NCBI GenBank assembly: GCA_910575275.1
Contig: CAJTEE010000002.1
Span: 372,001 to 436,000, forward strand
Source: Lachnospiraceae bacterium
GTDB taxonomy: Bacteria; Bacillota; Clostridia; Lachnospirales; Lachnospiraceae
Direction: 5' to 3'
DNA length: 64,000 bases
Shown here piece by piece: positions 50,655 through 59,590 of the stretch. How positions within the stretch are numbered: position 1 is the stretch's first letter; the number at the start of each line of letters is the position of its first letter. A model generated the notes under the pieces. The model was not told the origin of the DNA, ran no database searches, and saw only the letters and a program-made list of their open reading frames with translations. The position numbers were made by a program, and so were the translations under genes.

Positions 50655-52550
50655 ATGATACATGATTTTCTTCCGGTCTGTAAGGCCGATATGGAGGCGC
50701 GGGGCTGGTCCAGGTGCGATTTTGTCTATGTGTGCGGCGATGCCTATGTGGATCATCCATCCTTCGGACACGCGATCATCAGCCGTGTCCTGGAGGCGCA
50801 TGGCTTTAAGGTCGGCATCCTTTCCCAGCCGGACTGGAGAAGGAAAGACAGCATCGCGGCTTTAGGGCGCCCGCGGCTGGGCTTCCTTGTGAGCGCCGGC
50901 AACATGGATTCGATGGTGAACCATTATTCGGTCTCCAAGAGACGGCGGGAGAGGGACGCGTATACGCCCGGCGGCGTTATGGGAAGGCGGCCGGACTATG
51001 CGGCTGTGGTCTACTGTAACCTGATCCGCTCGGTCTACAAGGATGTGCCGATCATTGCAGGCGGGATTGAAGCGAGTCTCAGGCGGCTCGCCCACTATGA
51101 CTACTGGTCAAATAGAGTCCGGCATTCGCTTCTTGTGGATGCACAGGCTGATCTGATCTCCTACGGCATGGGAGAGCGCTCGATCGTAGAGATCGCCGAG
51201 GCGCTCGACGCGGGCATCTCCATAAAGGACATTACCTTTATCGACGGGACCGTTTATAAAACGGCGAGCCTTAAGAATGTCTATGACGCCGTCATGCTTC
51301 CGGACTATGCCAGTGTGCAGACGGACAAACAAAAATATGCCGAGAGCTTTGCCATCCAGTATCGGAATTCTGATGCCTATTCAGGCAGGCGACTCTGTGA
51401 GCCGTACGGCGAACGGCTGTATGTGGTTCAGAACCCGCCGGCAAAGCCCCTTACCATGCAGGAGATGGATGATGTATATGCCCTGCCGTATATGCGTGCC
51501 CCACATCCGTCCTATGAAAAGGAGGGTGGCGTTCCCGCGTTTTCCGAGGTAAAATTCAGCCTGGTCAGCAGCCGGGGCTGTTTTGGCGGCTGCAATTTCT
51601 GCGCGCTGACGATGCACCAGGGGCGGATCGTCCAGGCCAGAAGTCATGAATCGATTCTGGCGGAAGCAAGGCTTCTCACGGAGGAGGCGGATTTTAAGGG
51701 CTATATCCACGATGTGGGCGGCCCGACCGCGGATTTCCGCGCGCCGGCCTGCAAAAAGCAGTTGACGAGCGGGGCGTGTCCGGACAGGCAGTGCCTGTTT
51801 CCGAAGCCATGTCCGAACCTGACTGCCGATCATGAAGATTATCTGGCCCTGCTTCGCAAGCTTCGTAGCCTGCCAAAGGTAAAAAAGGTGTTTATCCGCT
51901 CCGGGATCCGTTTTGATTATGTATTGGCCGACCCGAAGCAGCAGTTTTTAGAGGAGCTGTGCGCGTATCATGTGAGCGGCCAGTTGAAGGTCGCACCAGA
52001 GCATGTGTCCGATGCGGTGTTAAAACGGATGGGGAAGCCCGAGCATGCCGTATATGCGCGGTTTGCACAGGAATATCGAAAGATGAACGAGAGACTCGGT
52101 CTTAAGCAGTACCTTGTCCCCTATCTCATGTCTTCGCATCCAGGCGCGACTCTCAAGGATGCCGTAAGGCTTGCCGAATATCTGCAAGAGCTCGGCTATA
52201 TGCCGGAGCAGGTACAGGATTTTTATCCGACGCCCGCGACGGTTTCGACCTGTATGTATTATACGGGCCTGGACCCGCGGACCATGGAAAAGGTCTACGT
52301 GCCGGTTAATCCGCATGAAAAAGCGATGCAGCGGGCACTCATGCAGTATCGGGATCCCAATAAATATGAACTGGTCTATGAGGCGTTGCAGAAGGCCGGC
52401 CGAAAAGACCTGATCGGCTATGAGAAAAAATGTCTGATACGGCCGCGGGTAAAAGGCGCGGACAGGCAGGTTGCCAAAACGGCTGATCGGACTTCCAAAA
52501 AGAAAAAAACGATCCGCCACATTCATCCGGCAAAGAAAGGAACAAAATAA
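50655..52550 (+). CDS. YgiQ-family radical SAM protein
   Basis: A 631-residue radical SAM protein of the YgiQ family. It starts with an N-terminal cobalamin-binding-like fold (FGHAIISRVLEAHGFKVGI), then the cluster motif CFGGCNFC, and ends with the YgiQ tail (basic, PRVKGADRQ). The activity is unknown. ATG 50655 follows GAGGTGG; GTG 50646 is in frame. It precedes an SDR by 6 bases. Confidence 0.9.
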   Translation: MIHDFLPVCKADMEARGWSRCDFVYVCGDAYVDHPSFGHAIISRVLEAHGFKVGILSQPDWRRKDSIAALGRPRLGFLVSAGNMDSMVNHYSVSKRRRERDAYTPGGVMGRRPDYAAVVYCNLIRSVYKDVPIIAGGIEASLRRLAHYDYWSNRVRHSLLVDAQADLISYGMGERSIVEIAEALDAGISIKDITFIDGTVYKTASLKNVYDAVMLPDYASVQTDKQKYAESFAIQYRNSDAYSGRRLCEPYGERLYVVQNPPAKPLTMQEMDDVYALPYMRAPHPSYEKEGGVPAFSEVKFSLVSSRGCFGGCNFCALTMHQGRIVQARSHESILAEARLLTEEADFKGYIHDVGGPTADFRAPACKKQLTSGACPDRQCLFPKPCPNLTADHEDYLALLRKLRSLPKVKKVFIRSGIRFDYVLADPKQQFLEELCAYHVSGQLKVAPEHVSDAVLKRMGKPEHAVYARFAQEYRKMNERLGLKQYLVPYLMSSHPGATLKDAVRLAEYLQELGYMPEQVQDFYPTPATVSTCMYYTGLDPRTMEKVYVPVNPHEKAMQRALMQYRDPNKYELVYEALQKAGRKDLIGYEKKCLIRPRVKGADRQVAKTADRTSKKKKTIRHIHPAKKGTK

Positions 52551-52556
52551 GCGTTT

Positions 52557-53327
52557 ATGAGAATTGCGATTGTGACAGGAGCCTCCTCAGGAATGGGGAG
52601 GGAGATGGTTTACCGGCTGGCAGATCGCTTTGCGGGGCTGCATGAGATCTGGGTCGTGGCGAGACGGCTGGAGCGGCTGGAGGAATTTGAGGGCCGTGTT
52701 CCGGTGCGTGTGCGCAAATTTGTCCTGGATCTTACAAAGCCAGAATCTCTTTCGGTCTTAAAGGCGGCGCTCGAGGAAAAAAAGCCGAAGGTAAAGCTCT
52801 TAGTCAATGCGGCTGGCTTCGGCAAGACCGGCGCGGTCGGACGGATTCCCCATTCTGAGGCATTGGGGATGGTGCGTTTAAACAATGAAGCGCTCGTCGG
52901 CGTGACGGAGATGGTCCTTCCATATATTCCGGAAAACAGCCGGATTATTCAGTTTGCGTCTGCGGCGGCCTTTCTTCCGCAGCCGGGCTTTGCCGTATAT
53001 GCGGCCACCAAGGCCTTTGTCTTAAGCTACAGCCGAGCGCTCGCCCAAGAATTAAAGTCAAAAAACGTCTCGGTCACGGCGGTATGCCCGGGTCCAGTAG
53101 ACACGGAATTTTTTGATATTGCGCTGAACGGGAAAAAGCTGACAGGCTACAAGCGGCTTGTGACGATCAAGCCGGATCAGGTCGTGCGGTGCGCGCTGCG
53201 GGATGCCCTGATGGGAAAGGAGCTTTCGATTCCCGGTCCTGTCATGAAGCTGTTTTACGTCCTCTGTAAGCTTCTGCCGCATGCTTTTTTGATGAATTTC
53301 GTACAGTGGCAGGAGGAAACGGATTGA
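52557..53327 (+). CDS. Short-chain dehydrogenase/reductase
   Basis: A 256-residue SDR. The cofactor motif is TGASSGMGRE at residues 7-16, the Ser lies in FASAAAF, and the catalytic YAATK in the block GFAVYAATKAF. It would use NAD(P)H on a carbonyl of unknown identity; the VNAAGF motif replaces the usual NNAG. A basic C-terminal region with hydrophobic residues (VMKLFYVLCKLLPHAFLM) may touch the membrane. Confidence 0.88.
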   Translation: MRIAIVTGASSGMGREMVYRLADRFAGLHEIWVVARRLERLEEFEGRVPVRVRKFVLDLTKPESLSVLKAALEEKKPKVKLLVNAAGFGKTGAVGRIPHSEALGMVRLNNEALVGVTEMVLPYIPENSRIIQFASAAAFLPQPGFAVYAATKAFVLSYSRALAQELKSKNVSVTAVCPGPVDTEFFDIALNGKKLTGYKRLVTIKPDQVVRCALRDALMGKELSIPGPVMKLFYVLCKLLPHAFLMNFVQWQEETD

Positions 53328-53896
53328 AACACAAACGACAAAAGGGTGAGTTTGGCTATCGAATGGCGCACAGAAGACGCCAGATCGCAGTAGTGGGCTT
53401 TTTTCTGGCCGCGATCGCGGCGCTTCTGATCTGGAGGCAGTTTATTACCTGGGATGGGCTCCGCAACCTCGTGACGATCAGTGCCATCCTTTTGGTGCTC
53501 CCGATGGCAAACCTGGCATCCCCGTTGGTCGCGGCGCTTAAAATCGGAGAGACTTCGTCCTCCGTCCATGCCGCATGCCTTCCATATGAGGGAAAATTCC
53601 CGATTTTATATGACCTGATCATCACATCCGCGGAACAGATCGTGCCGATCGACGTCGCCGTGGTCCATCCAAGCGGCGTATACTGCTATTGCCCGAATCA
53701 AAAGCTGGATGGAAAAAAAGCGGAGCATTTCTTAAACGAGATGCTCGTCAAATGGAAGCTGGATGGAAACGCGAAGCTCATGAAGGAGGAAAAGAGCTTT
53801 CTGTGGCGTCTTTCTCAGCTTAAGGAGGTCTCCGAGGCGGAAGATGACGGAAGTGCGCCGCATGTGGTAAAGCTGTTAAAAAGTTTATCTATGTAG
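53324..53896 (+). CDS. Hypothetical two-TM membrane protein
   Basis: A 190-residue protein starting at TTG 53324, whose TTGA overlaps the SDR stop; GGAGG lies 8 bases upstream. A basic N-terminus, helices at about 24-43 (IAVVGFFLAAIAALLIW) and 51-70, then a soluble domain of about 110 residues with VHPSGVYCYCPNQK. No family recognised. It is likely co-translated with the SDR. Confidence 0.65.
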   Translation: MKHKRQKGEFGYRMAHRRRQIAVVGFFLAAIAALLIWRQFITWDGLRNLVTISAILLVLPMANLASPLVAALKIGETSSSVHAACLPYEGKFPILYDLIITSAEQIVPIDVAVVHPSGVYCYCPNQKLDGKKAEHFLNEMLVKWKLDGNAKLMKEEKSFLWRLSQLKEVSEAEDDGSAPHVVKLLKSLSM

Positions 53897-53926
53897 AGGA
53901 GTCCCTGATTAGGAAGGGAGAGTTTC

Positions 53927-54952
53927 ATGCGTGAGATCGTGATCGGGAAAAACGAGGCTGGACAGAGGCTTGATAAGTTTTTGTCAAAATATATGCGCCT
54001 GGCCGGGAAAGGCTTCCTCTATAAGATGCTGCGGAAGAAAAATATCGTCGTGAACGGCGAAAAAAGCGGCGGGGAGCGGCTGCTCTCGGAGGGCGATGTG
54101 GTAAAGCTGTTTCTCTCCGACGAGACGATCGAAACGTTTTCACAGGAGTTTGTCCCTGCGGCTGCCCGGACAGGTCGGGAAACGCTTTCGATTTTGTATG
54201 AGGATTCTGACATCATTCTGTTAAATAAGCCGTCGGGGCTTTTGACACAGAAGGCAAAGGATATGGATGTCTCGCTGGTGGACCTGCTGCTCGCCTATCT
54301 TTTGGAGAGCGAGGCAGTCACACAGGGAGAGCTTAAGAGCTTCCGCCCGTCTGTCTGCAACCGTCTGGACCGCAATACCAGTGGCATTGTCGCTGCCGGA
54401 AAGTCGCTTGCAGGACTGCAGATGCTCTCGGAGGTATTTCGGGACAGACGTGTGAAAAAGCAGTATCTTTGCATCGTCTGGGGCGAGATCAAAGAGCCCG
54501 GGGAGCTTGACGGCTGGCTTTACAAGGACAGAGAGAAAAATAGAGTACGCGTATATGAAAAAGAAACAGACGGGGGACAGCGGATCAAGACCCGTTATGA
54601 ACCGCTTGCCACAAACCGCGCCTATACGCTTTTAAAGGTGACGCTTTTAACCGGGCGTTCCCACCAGATCCGCGCGCACCTGGCTTCCGTTGGCCATCCG
54701 ATCGTGGGTGATCCGAAATATGGGAGTGTGGCCCCCCTGCACACCGGGCAAAGCCAACCGCTTTTGGCAGTCCGGGAGCAGTATCGGCTTCATTCCCAGC
54801 TCCTTCATGCCTACAGGCTGGAGTTCCCTGTGCTTTCGGGGCGGTTTTCTTATCTGTCGGGCCGTGTCTTCAAGGCGGGGCCCCAAAAAGATTTTTGCCG
54901 TATGGCGAAGGGAGAGGGGCTGATGAGGGCGCTTGAGGCTGAGATCGGTTGA
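53927..54952 (+). CDS. RluA-family pseudouridine synthase (RluC/RluD-like)
   Basis: A 341-residue enzyme with an N-terminal S4 domain (GQRLDKFLSKYMRLAG) and a catalytic domain with NRLDRNTSGIV carrying the nucleophilic Asp (usual form HRLDRDTSG). GRSHQIRAHLASVGHPI marks the RNA-binding block. It modifies 23S rRNA or tRNA uridines; the exact site is unknown. AGGGAG precedes the ATG. Confidence 0.92.
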   Translation: MREIVIGKNEAGQRLDKFLSKYMRLAGKGFLYKMLRKKNIVVNGEKSGGERLLSEGDVVKLFLSDETIETFSQEFVPAAARTGRETLSILYEDSDIILLNKPSGLLTQKAKDMDVSLVDLLLAYLLESEAVTQGELKSFRPSVCNRLDRNTSGIVAAGKSLAGLQMLSEVFRDRRVKKQYLCIVWGEIKEPGELDGWLYKDREKNRVRVYEKETDGGQRIKTRYEPLATNRAYTLLKVTLLTGRSHQIRAHLASVGHPIVGDPKYGSVAPLHTGQSQPLLAVREQYRLHSQLLHAYRLEFPVLSGRFSYLSGRVFKAGPQKDFCRMAKGEGLMRALEAEIG

Positions 54953-54982
54953 CATAAAAATATTATGTAAAGGAAATATGCA

Positions 54983-55543
54983 ATGGGGACATGGAAAACC
55001 CGTGGACTTAGGGGGTCAAGCCTGGAGGAATTTATCAACCGGACCAATGACAGCTACCGGGAAAAAAAGCTGGCACTGATTCAGAAGATCCCGACCCCGA
55101 TCACCCCGATCGAGATCGACAAGGTGAGCCGTCACATCACGCTGGCCTATTTTGACATGAAAAGCACGGTAGACTACATCGGGGCGGTCCAGGGGATCCC
55201 GGTCTGCTTTGACGCGAAGGAATGCGCAGTGAAAACCTTTCCGCTTCAGAATATCCATCCGCATCAGATCGCATTCATGGAGGAATTTGAACGTCAGGGC
55301 GGAACAGCGTTTTTTATTGTTTCCTATACTTCGGAGGATGCGGTCTATTATATTCCGTTTGACGTGGTTCACGGTTTCTGGAAGCGGATGGAAGCCGGCG
55401 GGCGAAAGAGCTTCACCTATGACGAGGCGGTGCCGGCCTCCTTTTTGATCCGCAGCCATCGCGATATGCTGGTCCATTATCTCGAGGCGCTTCAAAAGGA
55501 TTTAGACCGCAAGGAAGGGATTGTTGATAAGGAGACACAGTAA
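54983..55543 (+). CDS. recU: Holliday junction resolvase RecU
   Basis: A 186-residue structure-specific nuclease. It has GTWKTRGLRGSSLEEFIN at the start, and the PD-(D/E)xK-like set DYIGAVQGIPVCFDAKEC, matching the RecU active site (Asp, Glu/Asp, Lys). A C-terminal stalk region with basic helices follows. In Bacillus recU is next to ponA; here a class A PBP is 4 kb away, not adjacent. RBS AAAGGAAA before ATG. Confidence 0.9.
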   Translation: MGTWKTRGLRGSSLEEFINRTNDSYREKKLALIQKIPTPITPIEIDKVSRHITLAYFDMKSTVDYIGAVQGIPVCFDAKECAVKTFPLQNIHPHQIAFMEEFERQGGTAFFIVSYTSEDAVYYIPFDVVHGFWKRMEAGGRKSFTYDEAVPASFLIRSHRDMLVHYLEALQKDLDRKEGIVDKETQ

Positions 55544-55631
55544 CCCGCAATCGCCGCCGGTATTCGCAATCCGGCCTGGCGGTCGGTCAACACTTTTATA
55601 GTAAATTATTTATAGAAGGGAGACAATCAAT

Positions 55632-56873
55632 ATGTCCAAAGTTGTTGATAACTTTCTCAAGTACGTTGCATATGATACGCAGTCTGCCGAAGATGCAGGG
55701 AAGGTTCCCAGCACGGAAAAGCAGCTTGCGCTCTCAAAATTCCTTGTGGAGGAATTAAAACGCATCGGCGTGTCGGAGGTTTCCATGAGTGAGCATGGCT
55801 ATGTATACGGGACGATTCCGGCCAACTCGGATATCCCTTGTAAAACGGTCGGCTTTCTTGCGCATATGGACACCTCGCCGGATATTTCAGGCGCCAATGT
55901 CCGGCCGCAGCTCATCACGCATTACAATGGCGGTGAGATCGTATTGAACAAGAATGCCTGTATCAAGATGGATCCCTCCATGTTCCCGGATCTTTTAAAA
56001 TATGAGGGAGAGGATCTGATTACAACCGACGGGACGACGCTTCTCGGGGCCGACGACAAAGCCGGAATCGCCGAGATCATAACCATGGCCGAATACCTGC
56101 TTTCCCATCCGGAGCTTGTGCACGGGACGATCAAGCTTGCATTTACCCCTGACGAGGAGGTCGGCCACGGTGTGGACTTTTTTGATGTCGAAGGCTGGGG
56201 CGCGGATGCCGCCTACACGGTAGATGGCGGTGCATGGGGCGAGATGGAGTATGAAACCTTTAACGCCGCATCCTTGAAGGTAACGGTCCACGGCCGGAAT
56301 ATCCATCCAGGCAGTGCAAAAGGGAAAATGAAGAATTCCATACAGATCGCGATGGAGTTTGAGCGTCTGCTGCCGCAGGCGGAGAAGCCGCAGTATACGG
56401 AAGGCTATGAGGGATTTTTCCATCTGAATGGGGTACAGGGAAATGTGGAGGAAACGGTTCTTCACTATATTGTCCGGGATCATGATAAGGAGCTGTTTGA
56501 AGGAAGAAAAGCGTTTGCAGAACGAATCGCAGAGTTTTTGAATAAAAAATATGGGGCAGGGACCGTTGAGACGACGCTCACAGACTCCTACTACAATATG
56601 GCGGAAAAGATCCGCCCGCACTGGTATCTGATTGATACGGCAAAGGCCGCCTTTGCCAAGCTCGGCGTTTCGGAGCCTGTGATCAAACCGGTACGGGGCG
56701 GCACGGACGGCTCCCGGCTCTCCTATATGGGACTCCCCTGCCCGAATCTGTGTACAGGCGGGCATAACTATCACGGGAAATATGAGTTTATCTGCATCCA
56801 GTCCATGGAAAAAACGGTTGAGCTTTTGATTCAGATTGCCGTGGCCTTTTTGGAGATTCCCAAAGAGCATTAG
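55632..56873 (+). CDS. pepT: Peptidase T (tripeptide aminopeptidase)
   Basis: A 413-residue M20-family metallopeptidase that removes N-terminal residues from tripeptides. Zn-site motifs are HMDTSPDISG, GADDKAGIAEI and DEEVGHGVDFFD; GGTDGSRLS and GGHNYHGKYE mark the C-terminal half. The stop codon TAG is the first three bases of a foldback repeat. Complete family length. Confidence 0.95.
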   Translation: MSKVVDNFLKYVAYDTQSAEDAGKVPSTEKQLALSKFLVEELKRIGVSEVSMSEHGYVYGTIPANSDIPCKTVGFLAHMDTSPDISGANVRPQLITHYNGGEIVLNKNACIKMDPSMFPDLLKYEGEDLITTDGTTLLGADDKAGIAEIITMAEYLLSHPELVHGTIKLAFTPDEEVGHGVDFFDVEGWGADAAYTVDGGAWGEMEYETFNAASLKVTVHGRNIHPGSAKGKMKNSIQIAMEFERLLPQAEKPQYTEGYEGFFHLNGVQGNVEETVLHYIVRDHDKELFEGRKAFAERIAEFLNKKYGAGTVETTLTDSYYNMAEKIRPHWYLIDTAKAAFAKLGVSEPVIKPVRGGTDGSRLSYMGLPCPNLCTGGHNYHGKYEFICIQSMEKTVELLIQIAVAFLEIPKEH

Positions 56874-57034
56874 AGCGTGTCTGAAAATTGCTTTCCGTCA
56901 GCTGTGCATCACGGTTTTGGGGAGATTTGGCCCGAATGGGAAAGGCATAGTGGGCTGCGTTGACCGAATGAGGGCTAAATCTTCCAAAAAGTAGGGCGTG
57001 CAGATGACGGGAATGAATTTTCAGACACGCTCTA
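56871..57034. repeat. Foldback (MITE-like) element with 19-bp perfect terminal inverted repeats
   Basis: Ends TAGAGCGTGTCTGAAAATT (56871-56889) and its exact complement (57016-57034). Inner arms also pair (GGGGAGATTTGGCCC with GGGCTAAATCTTCC; CCGTCA with TGACGG). The outermost TAG on each strand is the stop codon of the neighbouring gene: pepT on plus and the XRE gene on minus. A diverged copy is at 15931 and a solo end at 45284. No transposase is inside. Confidence 0.85.
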
Positions 57035-57256
57035 GGGCCGCTCATACGTAATCAGTTCATCGAGTTCGCACTCCAGGACATAGCAGATGCGTGCCAGCAC
57101 ACACAGATCAATACGCTGTATGTCTTCATTCATATACGCCTTTAACTGGGTCCGCTGCATTTCGGCGCGGCAGGCGAGCCGATTTATGCTGACATTTTGC
57201 TTCTCCATAATGTCCTTAAGCTTGATACGAATGTGGCCATAGTCAATATCTCTCAT
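57032..57256 (-). CDS. XRE-family helix-turn-helix regulator
   Basis: A 74-residue DNA-binding protein of the Cro/C1 type (KLKDIMEKQNVSINRLACRAEM then RTQLKAYMNEDIQRIDLCVLARICYVLE). AAGGAG lies 7 bases before its ATG, and its stop codon is the end of the foldback element. It is the size of a stand-alone HTH regulator; its targets are not known. TATAAT at about 57277 upstream may be its -10. Confidence 0.85.
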   Translation of the reverse strand: MRDIDYGHIRIKLKDIMEKQNVSINRLACRAEMQRTQLKAYMNEDIQRIDLCVLARICYVLECELDELITYERP

Positions 57257-57521
57257 CCGGAATCTCTCCTTATTATATGTAGTTCAAAGTAACCGTTTGG
57301 ACAGGTCTGCGCGTTCGCCGTGCCGACCGTTCGAAAACGGGTTAGGCGAGCCTTGCAAATACATATTCTATGATAGTAAGGATTCTCAGATTTTTGAATG
57401 AGCTGTTTTATACCGGCAACTTTATACCCATATAATACCCATAAAAGCGGAAAACCATTAAAAATTTAAGAAGCTTAGCAGGATAACCGATCTAATTGCT
57501 TCAAGAAAGGGAATACAAGAC

Positions 57522-58340
57522 ATGAAAATCTCACAGGTAAAAGCGGTTTTTTATAGTGCAACAGGCAACACAAAAAAAGTAGTTCTGGCGATTGCCGAAC
57601 GGGCGGCCGGGAAGCTTGGCGTACCGGTAGAAGCGTATGATTTCTCCAATCCGGCCAAACGGGCCGAACAGCAATACGGGCCGGACGAGCTGGTCATCTT
57701 TGGAACACCCGTTTATGCGGGGCGTATCCCCAACAAAATGCTGCCGATCGTTCAAGGTCTTTTCAAAGGAAACGGCGCACTCGCGGTCCCGGTCGTCACC
57801 TTTGGAAACAGAAGCTTTGACAACGGGCTGATCGAGCTTCGGAATGAGCTGGAAAACAACGGGTTCCATACGATTGCCGGCGCGGCCTTTGCGGCTCAGC
57901 ATGCGTTTTCCGACAAACTAGCCTGCGGCCGTCCCGATGCGCAGGATATGGAAAAGCTGACTGACTTTGCCGACAGCGTTGCCGACAAAGTCACGTCTCT
58001 GACAGAAATTCCGGCTCCGGTTGCGGTGAAGGGCACCGAGCCGATTGATAAATACTACACACCTCTTGGAACTGACGGAAAGCCTGCGGTCTTCTTAAAG
58101 GCCAAGCCCAAGACAAAGGACACCTGCATCAACTGCAAGGCCTGCGTCCGCGCCTGTCCGATGGCCTCCATCGACAAAGAAGACCCCTCCCTGGTATCCG
58201 GTGTATGCATCAAATGCCAGGCATGTGTAAAAACATGTCCCAAACATGCAAAATACTTCGACGACCCGGCCTTCCTTTCCCATGTAGCCATGCTCGAACA
58301 GACCTACACACGCCCCGCAGAATCCGAGACGTTTCTGTAA
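57522..58340 (+). CDS. EFR1-type flavodoxin-ferredoxin fusion
   Basis: A 272-residue electron-transfer protein. The N-terminal 150 residues are flavodoxin-like with the FMN loop SATGNTKKV and GTPVYAGRIPN; the C-terminus carries two [4Fe-4S] motifs, CINCKACVRACPMAS and CIKCQACVKTCPKHA. It should pass low-potential electrons between partners that are not adjacent here. The 265 bases before it are AT-rich with TATAAT at about 57434 but no clear -35. Confidence 0.9.
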   Translation: MKISQVKAVFYSATGNTKKVVLAIAERAAGKLGVPVEAYDFSNPAKRAEQQYGPDELVIFGTPVYAGRIPNKMLPIVQGLFKGNGALAVPVVTFGNRSFDNGLIELRNELENNGFHTIAGAAFAAQHAFSDKLACGRPDAQDMEKLTDFADSVADKVTSLTEIPAPVAVKGTEPIDKYYTPLGTDGKPAVFLKAKPKTKDTCINCKACVRACPMASIDKEDPSLVSGVCIKCQACVKTCPKHAKYFDDPAFLSHVAMLEQTYTRPAESETFL

Positions 58341-58366
58341 ATAAAGGAGCGTTTGAAGAATTATCT

Positions 58367-58483
58367 GCAGCAAAGGCCCAGTTACGGTTCCCTTCATGAC
58401 GAATCACTCCGCTGATTCGTCATGAGCCAATACCGTTATCGAGCCAAAGCATATGCCCGAACAGGCAGGCGGGCCTTTGCTGC
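58367..58483. repeat. Nested long inverted repeat
   Basis: Outer perfect 13-bp arms GCAGCAAAGGCCC (58367-58379) and GGGCCTTTGCTGC (58471-58483) enclose a perfect 13-bp hairpin TCATGACGAATCA / TGATTCGTCATGA (58394-58425, loop CTCCGC). No second copy was seen in the window. The right arm ends 8 bases before the -35 of the next promoter. Confidence 0.7.
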
Positions 58484-58490
58484 CCCGCTC

Positions 58491-58519
58491 TTGCCAATTT
58501 CCTTTCTCAATGCTATAAT
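58491..58519 (+). promoter_or_regulatory. Promoter of the epimerase-PBP unit
   Basis: -35 TTGCCA (58491-58496), 17-base spacer, -10 TATAAT (58514-58519), about 125 bases before the chosen GTG start. Confidence 0.75.
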
Positions 58520-58643
58520 ATCCCCATATCAAATCCAACATCAGGAGTATATGAAATCCTATGCAAATACAAAAATCTATATGGCCACACGTTGGATTCC
58601 GTCTGTGGCAAAGAAATGGAATACAGGAGAGGAGGGACTGACG

Positions 58644-59588
58644 GTGCCGGAAATCGGAGTGCAGACAAGAAACATAATAGACGACGCCTGTCCCAAGTGT
58701 GGTTTTGATGAACTCGCTCGGGCAGGCTTTTCCTGTGCGGATTTCAGCCTGAACACATATCTGGTCAGTAAAGAGCTGTACCAGGGGAGAAAGGACGGCT
58801 TTTTTGACCGCCCTCTCGATGAGCTGCGGGCCTTTTTCTCCCCGCACAGGGAGGCGGCGCGGGCGGCAGGAATTCGGATTCACCAGATGCATATGCCCTA
58901 TCCCTGCTATATCCCTTGGGGGAGCGTTTCTCTCAACGAATATCTGTGGAAGGAGCTGTCCCCGAAATGCCTCGAGCTCTGTGCTTTTTTTGAATGCCGC
59001 TATCTGGTGGTCCATGGCTTTAAGCTGGCTGACAGACTGGGCTCCGAGGCGGCGGAGTGGGAGCTGACCGAGCAGTGGCTACGGGAGCTTGCTCCTTTGG
59101 CGCGGGAGCTCGGGATCATGCTGTGCATCGAGAACCTGTACATCGACGTAGACGGCCGTCTGGTCGAAGGGCCGTGCTGCGATGCGAAGAAAGCGGCCGA
59201 GCGGATCGACCGTCTGAACGAGGACTTTCATGCCGAGGTATTCGGCTTCTGCTTTGACGCTGGCCATGCCAACCTGGTGGGCCTTGACTTTTTTTCCTTC
59301 CTGACCACACTCGGAAAACGGATCAAGGTGCTGCATCTCCATGACAATGACGGGATCGCCGATCTGCATCAGCTTCCGTTCACGTTTTCGCAGGGTAACG
59401 ACAATCTGCCTTCGGCCGACTGGGAGGGGTTCCTTCGGGGGCTGCGTGCGATCGGCTTTGACGGTGTGCTGAATTTTGAGACCGGACCGGTTCTGGCCGC
59501 GTTCCCTGACGTCATGCGGTCCCGGGTGCTGCGCTTTATTGCACAGATCGGGGAATATTTTGCAGGAGAGCTGGAAGGAGAGAAATAG
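58644..59588 (+). CDS. Sugar phosphate isomerase/epimerase-like TIM barrel protein
   Basis: A 314-residue AP-endonuclease-2-type TIM barrel (PF01261). Metal-site blocks are seen as HQMHMPYP, VVHGFK, CIENLYID, FCFDAGHANL and VLHLHDNDG. GTG 58644 is chosen because GGAGGG lies 7 bases upstream and the mature pattern PEIGVQTRN starts there; the longer in-frame extension to 58422 crosses a promoter and inverted repeat. It probably isomerises a sugar or sugar acid; substrate unknown. Confidence 0.8.
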   Translation: MPEIGVQTRNIIDDACPKCGFDELARAGFSCADFSLNTYLVSKELYQGRKDGFFDRPLDELRAFFSPHREAARAAGIRIHQMHMPYPCYIPWGSVSLNEYLWKELSPKCLELCAFFECRYLVVHGFKLADRLGSEAAEWELTEQWLRELAPLARELGIMLCIENLYIDVDGRLVEGPCCDAKKAAERIDRLNEDFHAEVFGFCFDAGHANLVGLDFFSFLTTLGKRIKVLHLHDNDGIADLHQLPFTFSQGNDNLPSADWEGFLRGLRAIGFDGVLNFETGPVLAAFPDVMRSRVLRFIAQIGEYFAGELEGEK

Positions 59589-59590
59589 CT

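Noticed and set aside
58422-58643. 74-codon upstream extension of the epimerase gene
   Set aside because: It crosses a nested inverted repeat and a promoter and adds residues unlike the family; GTG 58644 has GGAGGG.
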